Assembly: GCA_019823025.1 (NCBI GenBank)
Contig: CP081940.1
Location: 248,001 to 312,000, forward strand
From: Methylophilales bacterium
GTDB taxonomy: Bacteria > Pseudomonadota > Gammaproteobacteria > Burkholderiales > Methylophilaceae
Direction of reading: 5' to 3'
Length of the DNA stretch: 64,000 nt
Shown here: positions 37,784 to 46,440 of the stretch, one piece after another
How positions within the stretch are numbered: the first letter of the stretch is position 1
Layout: the number at the start of each line of letters is the position of its first letter
Position numbers and translations under genes: made by a program
Notes under the pieces: model-generated
Told to the model about the DNA's origin: nothing
Database searches by the model: none
Seen by the model: only the letters and a program-made list of their open reading frames with translations

Positions 37784-38752
37784 ATGAAAAAATATTGGGA
37801 TGATTTTTTTGTGCCGCCTGAGGCAGATCAATTTTTAGACAAGGTAAAAATTGATTTTGCAAAAAGTTTCGAAGTTAATGATCAGTTTTTATCTGCATGG
37901 CTATCACACCACGGAGAATCCCAAGGAAAATGGTTGAGAGCCAGACTAGCGCTTGCGACAGGCGGTTTATTAGGAATTTCATCTCAAACTTATATTAATT
38001 GGGCAGTTGTATGTGAGTTAATTCATAGCGCCTCCTTGCTACATGACGACATATGTGATCAAGACAATCTCAGACGTGGTCAAACGAGTTTATGGAAGGA
38101 ATTTGGTATTCCAGCTGCTATCTGCACGGGTGACTATCTAATTGCAGAGTCCTTCAGAAAGATTACAGAAATAGATCAGGGTTGGCACCAAACTATCTTA
38201 TTAAAGCTTCTTTCTTATTCGGTAAAAGAAATAATTTTTGGGCAATCAAAAGATATAAGTATTAGCTCCTATGAAATGACATGGGATCAATATACAAAGA
38301 TGGCGACGAATAAAACTGCCCCCTTTATCGCCCTTCCTATGATGGGTATGTTTAACTGTAATGAATGTTCAAAGGCTGAATGTGAAGGACTTCAAGAGTC
38401 TTCTGATATCCTCGGTCTCTCCTACCAGTGGCTAAATGATTTGGAAAATTTAATTGGCGTCGATCAAGATAAATTTACAGATATATACAATAACCATCCC
38501 AATGGGATGATAATAAATATCTTACAAAACATAGATGAATCCGAAAAAATTGAAATTATCAAAGACCCAAGCACTCTTAAAGATTGCTTAGATGAAATTG
38601 CTTTTAAAAACCAAAAAAATATGATCAAAAATCTACTAAATGATGCGAAAAGTCATTTCCATAGGGTACCCAAAGTGATTGAGCCTGTATTGATATCAAT
38701 TTATAGTGAAATTAGATTGAGAATGAAAAACTTAGATAAGGTTAAAAATTGA
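37784..38752 (+). CDS. crtE: Geranylgeranyl diphosphate synthase-like polyprenyl synthase
   Basis: Isoprenyl chain-elongating enzyme for carotenoid synthesis, 322 residues. The first Asp-rich motif is normal: Asp88, Asp89, Asp92 and Asp94 in LLHDDICDQDNLRRG. The second motif, usually DDxxD, reads NDLEN at 218-222, which removes two of the three acidic ligands. Despite this the context (crtI, crtB, crtY and blh directly after) supports a role in supplying the C20 precursor. The stop overlaps the TTG start of crtI by 4 bases. Confidence 0.85.
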   Translation: MKKYWDDFFVPPEADQFLDKVKIDFAKSFEVNDQFLSAWLSHHGESQGKWLRARLALATGGLLGISSQTYINWAVVCELIHSASLLHDDICDQDNLRRGQTSLWKEFGIPAAICTGDYLIAESFRKITEIDQGWHQTILLKLLSYSVKEIIFGQSKDISISSYEMTWDQYTKMATNKTAPFIALPMMGMFNCNECSKAECEGLQESSDILGLSYQWLNDLENLIGVDQDKFTDIYNNHPNGMIINILQNIDESEKIEIIKDPSTLKDCLDEIAFKNQKNMIKNLLNDAKSHFHRVPKVIEPVLISIYSEIRLRMKNLDKVKN

Positions 38753-40215
38753 AACAAGCTGCAGTTATTGGAGGTGGTTTTGGAGGAATCGCTGCCGCCC
38801 TCAGACTCCGTTCAAGAGGTCTTGAAGTAACTCTATATGAGAGACTTGATGCATTGGGTGGACGCGCTCAAATATTCAAAAAAAATGGTTATATTCATGA
38901 TGCAGGCCCCACTGTTATCACGGCACCTTATTTATTTTATGAATTATTTGAATTGTTCGGAGAAAAACTCGATGACTATCTAGAGTTTCGACCCCTAGAT
39001 CCCTGGTATAGATTTAACTTCCATGACCAAACACAATTTGACTATGGCCCTAACCGTGAAAAAATGCTCTCTCAAATTGAAAAAATTTCACCTAATGATG
39101 TTGGCGGTTATTTAAAAATGCTTAAGGAAGCAAATGCAATATTTGAGTTAGGATACCAAAAACTAGCTGGGCACCCTTTTCACAAACTTATGACAATGAT
39201 TAAATATGCTCCTGCCATTATTAAAATGAGGGGCTACGAAACAGTATATACCTTTGTATCGAGATACCTAGAACACCCTAATTTAAGGCAAGCATTTTCA
39301 ATTCAACCATTGTTAGTTGGCGGTAATCCATTCCAAACATCATCTATCTATGCCCTCATTCATTCCCTGGAGCAAAAATGGGGGATATATTTCTGTATGG
39401 GAGGCACAGGTAAACTTGTTAAGGAGCTTGAAAAGCTAATGTTAAGACAGGGTATTAAAATAAAATACCAACATGATGTTGAGCATTTATCAACCAGGAG
39501 TAATGAAATTTCAGAGCTTCATTTCACAAGTGGTCATAGTCATAAGTTTGATATTATTGTCAGTAATGCTGACCCCATTCAAGTATCAACCGAACTCATC
39601 GGTAGAAAAAAAATATCGCTTCATAACGCATTCGTTAATAAGTTTGCTAAGCACTCTATGGGTCTTTTTGTTTTATTTTTTGGATCAAAAAAACAATATA
39701 AAAATGTTGCCCATCACACAATCTGGATGGGACCAAGGTATAAGGGGCTCTTAGAAGATATTTTTGATCGCCATAAGCTAGCTGACGATTTCTCTATTTA
39801 TCTCCATCGACCCACCTGCACTGATACATCATTCGCACCTAAGGGACATGACAGCTATTACGCGCTCGTTCCTGTCCCGAACTTAAAAGGGAATCAGAAC
39901 TGGGATAAAATAAAAGAAAAGTTTGCAAATAATATCCTTGATGCTTTGGGAAAGACTATCATGCCGGGAATAAAAGAAAATGCGAGAGACATTTTTTCAA
40001 TGACGCCAAAGGACTTCAAATCCAACTATAGAACACCCTTTGGAAGTGGCTTTTCAATAGCCCCTATTTTAAGACAATCAGCATGGTTTCGAACTCATAA
40101 CCAAGACGGGAAGTATAAAAATTTATTTTATGTGGGTGCAGGCACCCATCCAGGTGCTGGTGTACCCGGCGTGATTAATTCAGCAAAGGCAGTTGAAAAA
40201 ATATTATACCCATGA
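38749..40215 (+). CDS. crtI: Phytoene desaturase
   Basis: FAD-dependent enzyme that desaturates phytoene to lycopene, 488 residues. The N-terminal dinucleotide-binding motif is AAVIGGGFGGIAAALRLRSR, followed by LYERLDALGGRAQIFKKNGY and HDAGPTVITAP. The C-terminal signature is LFYVGAGTHPGAGVPGVINS. Translation starts at a TTG that overlaps the crtE stop. It overlaps crtB by 4 bases. At this length it fits the bacterial four-step desaturase. Confidence 0.95.
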   Translation: MKQAAVIGGGFGGIAAALRLRSRGLEVTLYERLDALGGRAQIFKKNGYIHDAGPTVITAPYLFYELFELFGEKLDDYLEFRPLDPWYRFNFHDQTQFDYGPNREKMLSQIEKISPNDVGGYLKMLKEANAIFELGYQKLAGHPFHKLMTMIKYAPAIIKMRGYETVYTFVSRYLEHPNLRQAFSIQPLLVGGNPFQTSSIYALIHSLEQKWGIYFCMGGTGKLVKELEKLMLRQGIKIKYQHDVEHLSTRSNEISELHFTSGHSHKFDIIVSNADPIQVSTELIGRKKISLHNAFVNKFAKHSMGLFVLFFGSKKQYKNVAHHTIWMGPRYKGLLEDIFDRHKLADDFSIYLHRPTCTDTSFAPKGHDSYYALVPVPNLKGNQNWDKIKEKFANNILDALGKTIMPGIKENARDIFSMTPKDFKSNYRTPFGSGFSIAPILRQSAWFRTHNQDGKYKNLFYVGAGTHPGAGVPGVINSAKAVEKILYP

Positions 40216-41099
40216 ACAATCATTCAAAAGTCATGCAGGAGCATGGTAAGTCCTTTTTTTGGGCTTCATGGTTTTTGGATAAAAATACAGCAAATAAATT
40301 GTTTGCCGTTTATGCATTCTGTCGCAGACTGGATGATCTTGTTGACACATCAAACAGAAACTCTGAGGCTAAAGAAGAAATTGCTAAAGTAATCTCACTT
40401 ACAAATAATAGTCAATATAAAGAAACATTCGAAGAATTTAAGAGTCTCGATAGCAAGCTTCACCCAAGACAAGATATCATAATTGAATTCCTAAAAGGGC
40501 AATTAAGCGATCTAGACTTTAGGCAACCAAATGATCTTGGGCAACTTTTAAAGTATTGTTATCGCGTTGCAGGTGTTGTTGGCCTAATGATTTGTGATGT
40601 TCTAGATATACATGATTCGAAGCTACGATATTTTGCCATTGATTTTGGTATTGCGATGCAATTAACTAACATATGTCGTGATATAAAAGAGGATGCTCAA
40701 ATTGGTAGAATATATTTGCCTAAGAATGAAACTATCTCACTAGGAATAAATAATTTTAGATCACCATCAAATACTGACCTAATAATAATTAACAGCTCAA
40801 GAGACAAACTAATTAAATTAGCTGATGAATATTACCAAAGTGGTATATGCGGAATCAATCAGCTACCCAAAAAAATTAAAAGGTCTTTTATGGTGGCATC
40901 AAATATTTATCAGGGCATTGGTCACAAGATATTAAAAAAAAGATACTCTTTCAATGAACAAAGAGTATATCTCAGTAAATTTGAAAAGCTTAACCTTACA
41001 ATTAAAACTTTTCTTAAGCGCTCAAAAATTATTGAAAAATCTATGCATGAAAAAAAATTACATGCCTCACTACAAAATCTCCCGGATACAGATCTTTAA
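40212..41099 (+). CDS. crtB: Phytoene synthase
   Basis: Condenses two geranylgeranyl diphosphates to phytoene, 295 residues. The two Asp-rich motifs are YAFCRRLDDLVDT near residue 40 and LTNICRDIKEDAQIGRIYLP near residue 155. CYRVAGVVGLMICDVL lies between them. The gene overlaps crtI by 4 bases and touches crtY by one base. Two related synthases, hpnC and hpnD, occur at 48-50 kb, but the position in the crt operon identifies this one. Confidence 0.94.
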   Translation: MNNHSKVMQEHGKSFFWASWFLDKNTANKLFAVYAFCRRLDDLVDTSNRNSEAKEEIAKVISLTNNSQYKETFEEFKSLDSKLHPRQDIIIEFLKGQLSDLDFRQPNDLGQLLKYCYRVAGVVGLMICDVLDIHDSKLRYFAIDFGIAMQLTNICRDIKEDAQIGRIYLPKNETISLGINNFRSPSNTDLIIINSSRDKLIKLADEYYQSGICGINQLPKKIKRSFMVASNIYQGIGHKILKKRYSFNEQRVYLSKFEKLNLTIKTFLKRSKIIEKSMHEKKLHASLQNLPDTDL

Positions 41100-42226
41100 T
41101 GAAAACTGAATATGACATCATCGTCATCGGAGCTGGACTATCTAGCCTTATGTTCTTGTCAAAGATGATAAGCAAAAAATCAAAATTATCAATTCTTGTT
41201 TTAGAGCAAAAAGATTCAATTGTCCGTAATCAATCATTTTGTGTATGGGAAGGACCTGGTCTAATTAATATTGAAAAAGAATTCAAACTTAGGGCAAAAC
41301 ATCGGTGGGATAAGATATTAATTGAGAACAATAAAGAAAAAATTAAAAAAAATATTCACCCCTATCACTATGTTTGTCATGATGGACACTCAACTCTAAA
41401 GAAACTTTCAAGACAATTAAATGCAAAGGTAAAAATTTCTTATGCGTCAAAGGTGACAAGAATAAATCAGATAGATGAAAAAATTCAAGTTATTAGTTCT
41501 GAGGGAAATTTCTGCTCTAAATACCTAATTGATAGTAGACCCAAGATAGAGAAAAATGAAATTAAGTCGGATTACATGCAACAAGCATTTATTGGTAACG
41601 AGATTGAAGTTAAATCCAATTATTTTAATAAAGATGAAGCAACTATAATGTCTTTTTCAAAAAATAAAACTGAAACAGAATTTATTTATCAATTGCCCTT
41701 CACAAAAAAAAGAGCACTTATTGAAACAACTTTATTTTCTACAAATCCTGATTTAAGAAAACTCCAACAAAAACATACAAGAAATTTGAAAAAATATGGG
41801 AACTATAAAATACTAAAGAGTGAAAGAGGCATTATCCCTATGTCAATAGTCGAAGCTAAAGCAAACAAAAGAATAATGAAGATTGGTACCAGTGCTGGCA
41901 TGGTGAGAGCTTCGTCTGGATACTCGATGAGAAAAATTGCAAATTGGATATCAAACCATAAAGGTAAAACTCTAAAGAAAAATAATTTATTATCTTTTAG
42001 GTATGCTCCAAATCCGTTGCTTGATTTTTTTGATAAAATTTTCCTTAGGGTTATTAAAGATTATCCAAATAAAAGCCCCGATTTATTTTTCAATCTTTTT
42101 AATCAATCAAACCATAAATCACTCATTAAATTTTTATCAGATAAACCTTCATGGTTAGATATTATAAATATCATCATGAGCATGCCAAAAAGATTAATGC
42201 TCAAGGGTCTTTTGAAGAAGAAATGA
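41099..42226 (+). CDS. crtY: Lycopene beta-cyclase
   Basis: Flavin-dependent cyclase that turns lycopene into beta-carotene, 375 residues. It has the N-terminal nucleotide-binding motif YDIIVIGAGLSSLMFLSKM and the CrtY-type QSFCVWEGPG. The segment FIYQLPFTKKRALIETTLF and the later KIGTSAGMVRASSGYSMRKI are conserved in bacterial CrtY. Start overlaps crtB by one base (TAATG) and the end overlaps blh by 4 bases. It is divergent and Lys-rich but complete. Confidence 0.9.
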   Translation: MKTEYDIIVIGAGLSSLMFLSKMISKKSKLSILVLEQKDSIVRNQSFCVWEGPGLINIEKEFKLRAKHRWDKILIENNKEKIKKNIHPYHYVCHDGHSTLKKLSRQLNAKVKISYASKVTRINQIDEKIQVISSEGNFCSKYLIDSRPKIEKNEIKSDYMQQAFIGNEIEVKSNYFNKDEATIMSFSKNKTETEFIYQLPFTKKRALIETTLFSTNPDLRKLQQKHTRNLKKYGNYKILKSERGIIPMSIVEAKANKRIMKIGTSAGMVRASSGYSMRKIANWISNHKGKTLKKNNLLSFRYAPNPLLDFFDKIFLRVIKDYPNKSPDLFFNLFNQSNHKSLIKFLSDKPSWLDIINIIMSMPKRLMLKGLLKKK

Positions 42227-43116
42227 ATAAGATTCTAAAACATCAAATATTCGTCATCATGAGCGGTCTTATTATGTTGTCTTTATATTTTTTTCTTTTA
42301 CCAACGACTCATTTAAATTTAGACTTTACCCTTCTTTCAAAAGCAAACCCTATTCTATTAATTTCATTTCTATTGATAAGCACATTAGGAATCAGTCATG
42401 GTGCATTTGATGGCAAGATAATTTGGGAGAGTGGAAGTAAGAAAAATGCCTCCATACTTTACTTAATCTACATATCAATTTCTCTATTAGGGCTAATGTT
42501 ATGGCTTATCTCCCCTACCCTAGGGCTATTTATTTTACTTGCGATATCAACTATCCATTTTGGACATTCAGACCTTGCTTACATTGATAACAAACAAAAA
42601 TATTTAAAATATAGCTGGGGTCTTTCTATGACATTTATGCCAGTGTTATTTCATCACGCAAGTGTTTCTGAAATATTTTATTTGCTAACAGACAGTGACG
42701 TTATCTCTTCTTCACTTGGTTTTTTAAAATACCTTATCTCATTGAATCTGATACTTTTAACTAGCTATATAATATTTAATCTTTTTAAAACAAAAGATAA
42801 AATTTATTTCCTACTAACTGGGGAGCTGACCATAATGATAATATTAGGTTACTACCTACATCCATTAGTCTGGTTTGCATTTTATTTTTGTATATTGCAT
42901 GGAATCAGAGCGCTAATTAACTACAATTTTAATTTCTTCACCGATATGCTTTGGCTATTACTATTCACTACCCCCATTACCCTGATAATTATTTATATGA
43001 ATTTGGACCTAAGTCTTGAAGGGTTTTTAGTTGTCTTCCCAATCCTCGCATGCCTTACAATAGCGCACATGCTTTTACCGAAAATAATCATTTTTTTAAA
43101 AACTAAAGTAATCTAA
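42223..43116 (+). CDS. blh: Beta-carotene 15,15'-dioxygenase (Brp/Blh family)
   Basis: Membrane enzyme that cleaves beta-carotene into two retinal molecules. I take the ATG at 42223 (MNKILKHQ), which overlaps the crtY stop by 4 bases, in place of the in-frame ATG at 42151 inside crtY. This gives 297 residues. Candidate iron-binding histidines are His59 in GISHGAFDGKI, His112 and His115 in IHFGHSDL, and one in CILHGIRAL. Several membrane segments are visible. It closes the retinal pathway and overlaps the convergent CRY-DASH gene by 4 bases. Confidence 0.93.
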   Translation: MNKILKHQIFVIMSGLIMLSLYFFLLPTTHLNLDFTLLSKANPILLISFLLISTLGISHGAFDGKIIWESGSKKNASILYLIYISISLLGLMLWLISPTLGLFILLAISTIHFGHSDLAYIDNKQKYLKYSWGLSMTFMPVLFHHASVSEIFYLLTDSDVISSSLGFLKYLISLNLILLTSYIIFNLFKTKDKIYFLLTGELTIMIILGYYLHPLVWFAFYFCILHGIRALINYNFNFFTDMLWLLLFTTPITLIIIYMNLDLSLEGFLVVFPILACLTIAHMLLPKIIIFLKTKVI

Positions 43117-44387
43117 CACCATAGCTTCTCATATGAGCCATATGGATCATAGGTTGATTTCTGTTTTTGGATATTAAAATGCCTACCTCCTCGAGGATCT
43201 GTCCCATGACCTGCAATATAGGCCCAATTACAATGATTACTAGAAACATCATAATCAATAAGCTGAGATTCAAACCAAGCGGCCCCTGCTCTCCAGTCGC
43301 ATGATAATTCGTTAACTAAATAGCTTGCAACAATCTGGCGCATTCTGTTGGAAAGAAAACCTGTCTCCTTTAACTCTTTCATTCCTGCATTTATGAAATT
43401 ACTATCAGTTCTTCCTTCCTTCCATAACTCAAAATTTTCATCAGAATGACTAACTTTTTCATCTGATAAACCAAGCCCATACCTATGAAATATTTTTTTC
43501 CCATACTTCTTGAAGATAAGCCTAAAGTAATCTCTCCAGAGTAATTCAAAGAATATCCAATAGGTACTCTCATTTTTTATTACATTAAATTCGTAACTCA
43601 ATAAAAAATCATAAACTTGTCTAGCTGAAATATAACCACTAGCTAACCACGGTGAAAATTTTGTTGAAAAGTCTATTCCCATTAATTCATTTCTTGTTTT
43701 TTTATAAGTAGAGGGTTTATTTGAGCTAAAATAGGCCTTTAGGAATGCAAAGCCTTTGTCCTCCCCGCCAAAAAATCTATCCTCAGAAATTGGAAAAGAA
43801 CTCTTTGGGTAGCTCATTTGCTCCATTTCAATTTCATTTGACTCCTCATCAACAATTGATTTAATTGCATTTATTCTTTGGTTGATTGGTAAGGGCTTAA
43901 TAGGCTTAACCTCTCGTGATTCAATTTCTTTCCTGAACTTTGTAAATACATCGGGGAGCTCATTTAAGTTAAAGGGGATTTGATCATTTAAAAACAAACC
44001 TGATTGATAATAAGAATATAAATCAACTTTATGCCCACTCAACCTTATTTCTTGTTCAAGCTCTTCATGAGAATCAATAGACTCACAATAAACACGATCA
44101 ATATGGAATTTTTCTACAAGCTTAAGCAATCCATCCACTGCGTCATCTAAATAATAATTCAAGGAATGTCCGTAATTACTTAGCTTCTCTTGCAAAGCAT
44201 TGAGGCCTTGGGATAAATATAACTTTCTATGAGGCCCCATGCGGGAGAACTTCCACTCAGTGTCCTTGAAGCTCTTCACATCTTGCACATACACAAACAA
44301 AATCTCATCAGAAGATTCAATTGCTTCATTTAATGGGAGATTGTCTATTACTCTCAGATCATTTCTAAACCAATATATTGACTTCAT
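43113..44387 (-). CDS. Cryptochrome/photolyase, DASH type
   Basis: FAD-binding blue-light protein, 424 residues. The N-terminal antenna domain starts MKSIYWFRNDLRVIDNLPL. The C-terminal FAD domain has SNRMRQIVASYLVNELSCDW, RAGAAWFESQLIDYDVSSNH, NWAYIAGHGTDPRGGRHFN and IQKQKSTYDPYGSYEKLW, the pattern of CRY-DASH proteins, which repair cyclobutane dimers mainly in single-stranded DNA. It is convergent with blh and thus bounds the light gene cluster on the right. Confidence 0.9.
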   Translation of the reverse strand: MKSIYWFRNDLRVIDNLPLNEAIESSDEILFVYVQDVKSFKDTEWKFSRMGPHRKLYLSQGLNALQEKLSNYGHSLNYYLDDAVDGLLKLVEKFHIDRVYCESIDSHEELEQEIRLSGHKVDLYSYYQSGLFLNDQIPFNLNELPDVFTKFRKEIESREVKPIKPLPINQRINAIKSIVDEESNEIEMEQMSYPKSSFPISEDRFFGGEDKGFAFLKAYFSSNKPSTYKKTRNELMGIDFSTKFSPWLASGYISARQVYDFLLSYEFNVIKNESTYWIFFELLWRDYFRLIFKKYGKKIFHRYGLGLSDEKVSHSDENFELWKEGRTDSNFINAGMKELKETGFLSNRMRQIVASYLVNELSCDWRAGAAWFESQLIDYDVSSNHCNWAYIAGHGTDPRGGRHFNIQKQKSTYDPYGSYEKLWC

Positions 44388-44467
44388 ATGAACTTAAACT
44401 CTAAGATTTATTTTTTTTGAAATTAATAATTATAAGATAGTTTGTAAGCTCAAAGATATATTGGGAG

Positions 44468-44524
44468 GAGGCCAACATTACATGAATATATTGCATGATC
44501 CATGCCACTTGGAATGTCGGCCTC
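44468..44524. other. Long imperfect hairpin in intergenic spacer
   Basis: GAGGCCAACAT (44468-44478) pairs with ATGTCGGCCTC (44514-44524) with one mismatch. The 35-base loop contains a second inverted repeat, CATG...CATG. The element lies in the 174-base gap between the pseudoazurin gene and the CRY-DASH gene. It lacks a T-run, so it is not an ordinary terminator. It could be a structured RNA or a repeat element. Confidence 0.5.
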
Positions 44525-44561
44525 ATATGAGCCTGTATAAATCTATTAATTACAAATTAGG

Positions 44562-45020
44562 CTATTTTATTTGAGAAAAGTATTCTGAAAATCTACCCTT
44601 ACCTGCTGCAAATTTACCCTCAATTTTTTTACCTTCGGAAGTAGCCTCGCCCAGGTTTGAGCTTGGATCTCCAACTACAACCAACCCAACCATACCGAAC
44701 ATTTCGTGAGGTGTGCATTTGTAGCCATAGACTCCTTCAGTTTCAAACTTTACTGATATTGAAACCTCGCCTGCCTCTTTCGTTAATTTACCCTCCCACG
44801 GCGACGCACCCTTGGGGAGCATATTGTTGATAGAAGCAGAGTTATGCATTGCATCCCCTGTCCATGTGACGGTATCTCCTTTTTGGATTTTTATCACAGC
44901 GGGCTCAAAAACAAACATATCTGGTGCCTTACCGTTAAGCATTTTTACTTGATGATCTTTTGCCATAACCGTTCCTATAGAAAAAGTTAAAATTAAGGCA
45001 AGTAAATTTTTAAAAAACAT
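44562..45020 (-). CDS. Pseudoazurin-type blue copper protein
   Basis: Periplasmic single-electron carrier. The ATG at 45020 is chosen since it is followed by a signal peptide (MFFKNLLALILTFSIGTVMA) and preceded by GGAG; an upstream ATG at 45083 has neither. The 152 residues carry the four type-1 copper ligands His59, Cys102, His105 and Met110 in GYKCTPHEMFGM. The Cys-x2-His-x4-Met spacing matches pseudoazurin. It may serve the methanol oxidation or respiratory chain. It diverges from a copper-type repressor gene. Confidence 0.92.
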   Translation of the reverse strand: MFFKNLLALILTFSIGTVMAKDHQVKMLNGKAPDMFVFEPAVIKIQKGDTVTWTGDAMHNSASINNMLPKGASPWEGKLTKEAGEVSISVKFETEGVYGYKCTPHEMFGMVGLVVVGDPSSNLGEATSEGKKIEGKFAAGKGRFSEYFSQIK

Positions 45021-45136
45021 TTTGTATTCTCCAATTTGTGTATATAAATATTCAAACCTCTTTCTATTTGTGATGACTACCAATAATTAAAAAGGTTCTT
45101 TTATTTATAAAAAAATGAACTATAGAGTATTATTAA

Positions 45137-45149
45137 ACCCTATAGGGGT
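45137..45149. promoter_or_regulatory. Putative CsoR operator
   Basis: ACCCTATAGGGGT is a near-perfect palindrome 30 bases before the csoR-like gene and in the spacer shared with the pseudoazurin gene. It closely resembles known CsoR sites with C and G tracts around a TA-rich centre. TATA-like sequence follows, so repressor binding would block transcription. Confidence 0.72.
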
Positions 45150-45178
45150 ATATAGTATATAAAAATAAGGAGGAAAGT

Positions 45179-45463
45179 ATGACTGATTTATGTGATGAGA
45201 ATCATCCAAAATATGAAAAGTATATTCCAAGAATAAATAAAATTACAGGTCAACTAAATGGAATAAAGAGGATGATTGAAGATCAGCGATATTGCCCTGA
45301 TATTATTTCTCAACTAAAAGCAGTAAGCTCAGCATGTCAATCATTAGAGATTATTATACTTGAAAAGCACCTTGAGAAGTGTGTGATGGATACATTTAAG
45401 TCAAATGACGCAAATGGGCAAGCAAAAAAAATAAAGGAACTTACCAAATTATATAAAAAATAA
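45179..45463 (+). CDS. csoR: CsoR-type copper-sensing repressor (DUF156 family)
   Basis: Small helical metal- or stress-sensing repressor, 94 residues. The ligand set Cys39, His64 and Cys68 has the Cys-x24-His-x3-Cys spacing of copper-binding CsoR, in contrast to the nickel (RcnR) or formaldehyde (FrmR) patterns. RINKITGQLNGIKRMIEDQ is the family helix. A strong AAGGAGG site lies just before the ATG and a CsoR-like palindrome at 45137-45149. The stop overlaps the next ATG by one base, so it should regulate its own operon. Confidence 0.85.
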   Translation: MTDLCDENHPKYEKYIPRINKITGQLNGIKRMIEDQRYCPDIISQLKAVSSACQSLEIIILEKHLEKCVMDTFKSNDANGQAKKIKELTKLYKK

Positions 45464-46113
45464 TGGTGCAACGATATTATCAAATTATTATATTGGCAGC
45501 TACAAGCATGTTTCAAATGACATGCATAGCAGCACCAATGAGCTATAAAGGTTCGAATACGACCATGGTCGATATCAGTCAAGAGTACAGCAAAATAGAT
45601 ACTAGTTATGCAATAACAGCAAAAGATTCATTAGGTATTCGTTTATACCAAGCAAAAGGTGAGGGTTATAAATTAAATGGAGATGAATTTTATTACTTAA
45701 GACGTCTGCATCGAATTAATGCCATTGAATCACAAGCCAATTTATGGCTGTTTACTAGTGCTGGCATTGTCAATGTAAAAAAAAATAATCGCAATAACAA
45801 TCAAGCTTATGTAAGTCCAACAGTTCAGGCAGACTATGAAACACGACGTATTTACATGATGGGCTCCTATCAACTCTTTCGGGTGGCAAATGATAATTTT
45901 GATACTAGCAAATTTAAAGCTGGGTTTTCATTCTATAAAACGAGCTACGAAGAAACGCAACCATGGTTTATATTAGAATTAAGTCATTTTAATACTATCA
46001 ATAAAAAAATAGAGGTAATACCAACATTGAGATTAATAAATAAAGCTCTTTACTTTGAGGCTGGTGTCTCTACTGAAGGAGACCCAAAGCTTCATTTAAT
46101 GTATACATTCTAG
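45463..46113 (+). CDS. Outer-membrane-like protein of unknown function in metal operon
   Basis: The 216-residue product is not recognised. A signal peptide (IIILAATSMFQMTCIAAPM) suggests export. The body shows alternating hydrophobic and polar residues, for example KDSLGIRLYQAKGEGYKL and QANLWLFTSAGIVNVKK. It ends LHLMYTF with a terminal Phe, as in outer-membrane beta-barrels. Eight of ten Arg codons are CGN, while AGA is frequent in neighbouring genes, hinting at a different origin. It is coupled to csoR (TAATG) and precedes MerP-like and MerT-like genes, so a metal transport role is inferred only. Confidence 0.65.
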   Translation: MVQRYYQIIILAATSMFQMTCIAAPMSYKGSNTTMVDISQEYSKIDTSYAITAKDSLGIRLYQAKGEGYKLNGDEFYYLRRLHRINAIESQANLWLFTSAGIVNVKKNNRNNNQAYVSPTVQADYETRRIYMMGSYQLFRVANDNFDTSKFKAGFSFYKTSYEETQPWFILELSHFNTINKKIEVIPTLRLINKALYFEAGVSTEGDPKLHLMYTF

Positions 46114-46122
46114 GAGAATAAA

Positions 46123-46440
46123 ATGAAAAAAATACTCTACTTTCTTTTACTTTTTTTAAGTTTTACAAGTTACTCTGCCACACAGCGAATCGAATTGATG
46201 GGAATGGTTTGTGCTTTTTGTGCACAAGGGATAGAAAAAAATTTGCAGGATATAGAGGGTGTGAGCAATGTTTATATCAATTTAGATAACTATTTTGTTG
46301 TCATTGAATCAAAAAATACAGCCGGAATTTCAAATGAGAAAATAAGAAATATTATTATTGATGCGGGTTACGATGTAAATAAAATTGAAATAATCAGTGA
46401 GTCAGTTGAAGATATACGCAAAAAATATGAAAAAAAATAA
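46123..46440 (+). CDS. Periplasmic heavy-metal-binding protein (MerP/HMA-like)
   Basis: Small metal carrier of 105 residues. A signal peptide (ILYFLLLFLSFTSYSA) is followed by a single HMA domain with metal-binding Cys30 and Cys33 in LMGMVCAFCAQGIEKNL. The rest, IEGVSNVYINLDNYFVVIES and RNIIIDAGYDVNKIEI, follows the HMA fold. It could pass copper or mercury to the MerT-like protein next door. The gene overlaps the next one by 14 bases. Confidence 0.85.
   Translation: MKKILYFLLLFLSFTSYSATQRIELMGMVCAFCAQGIEKNLQDIEGVSNVYINLDNYFVVIESKNTAGISNEKIRNIIIDAGYDVNKIEIISESVEDIRKKYEKK

Noticed and set aside
39473..39754. 93-residue plus-strand frame inside crtI
   Set aside because: It is an out-of-frame shadow; the crtI frame shows all family motifs.
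44562..45083. Longer pseudoazurin start at 45083
   Set aside because: It places charged residues before the signal peptide; 45020 has a GGAG site and a good signal sequence.
45337..45582. Minus-strand frame across the csoR end
   Set aside because: It is antisense to two coupled genes, with no ribosome site and no recognisable motif.
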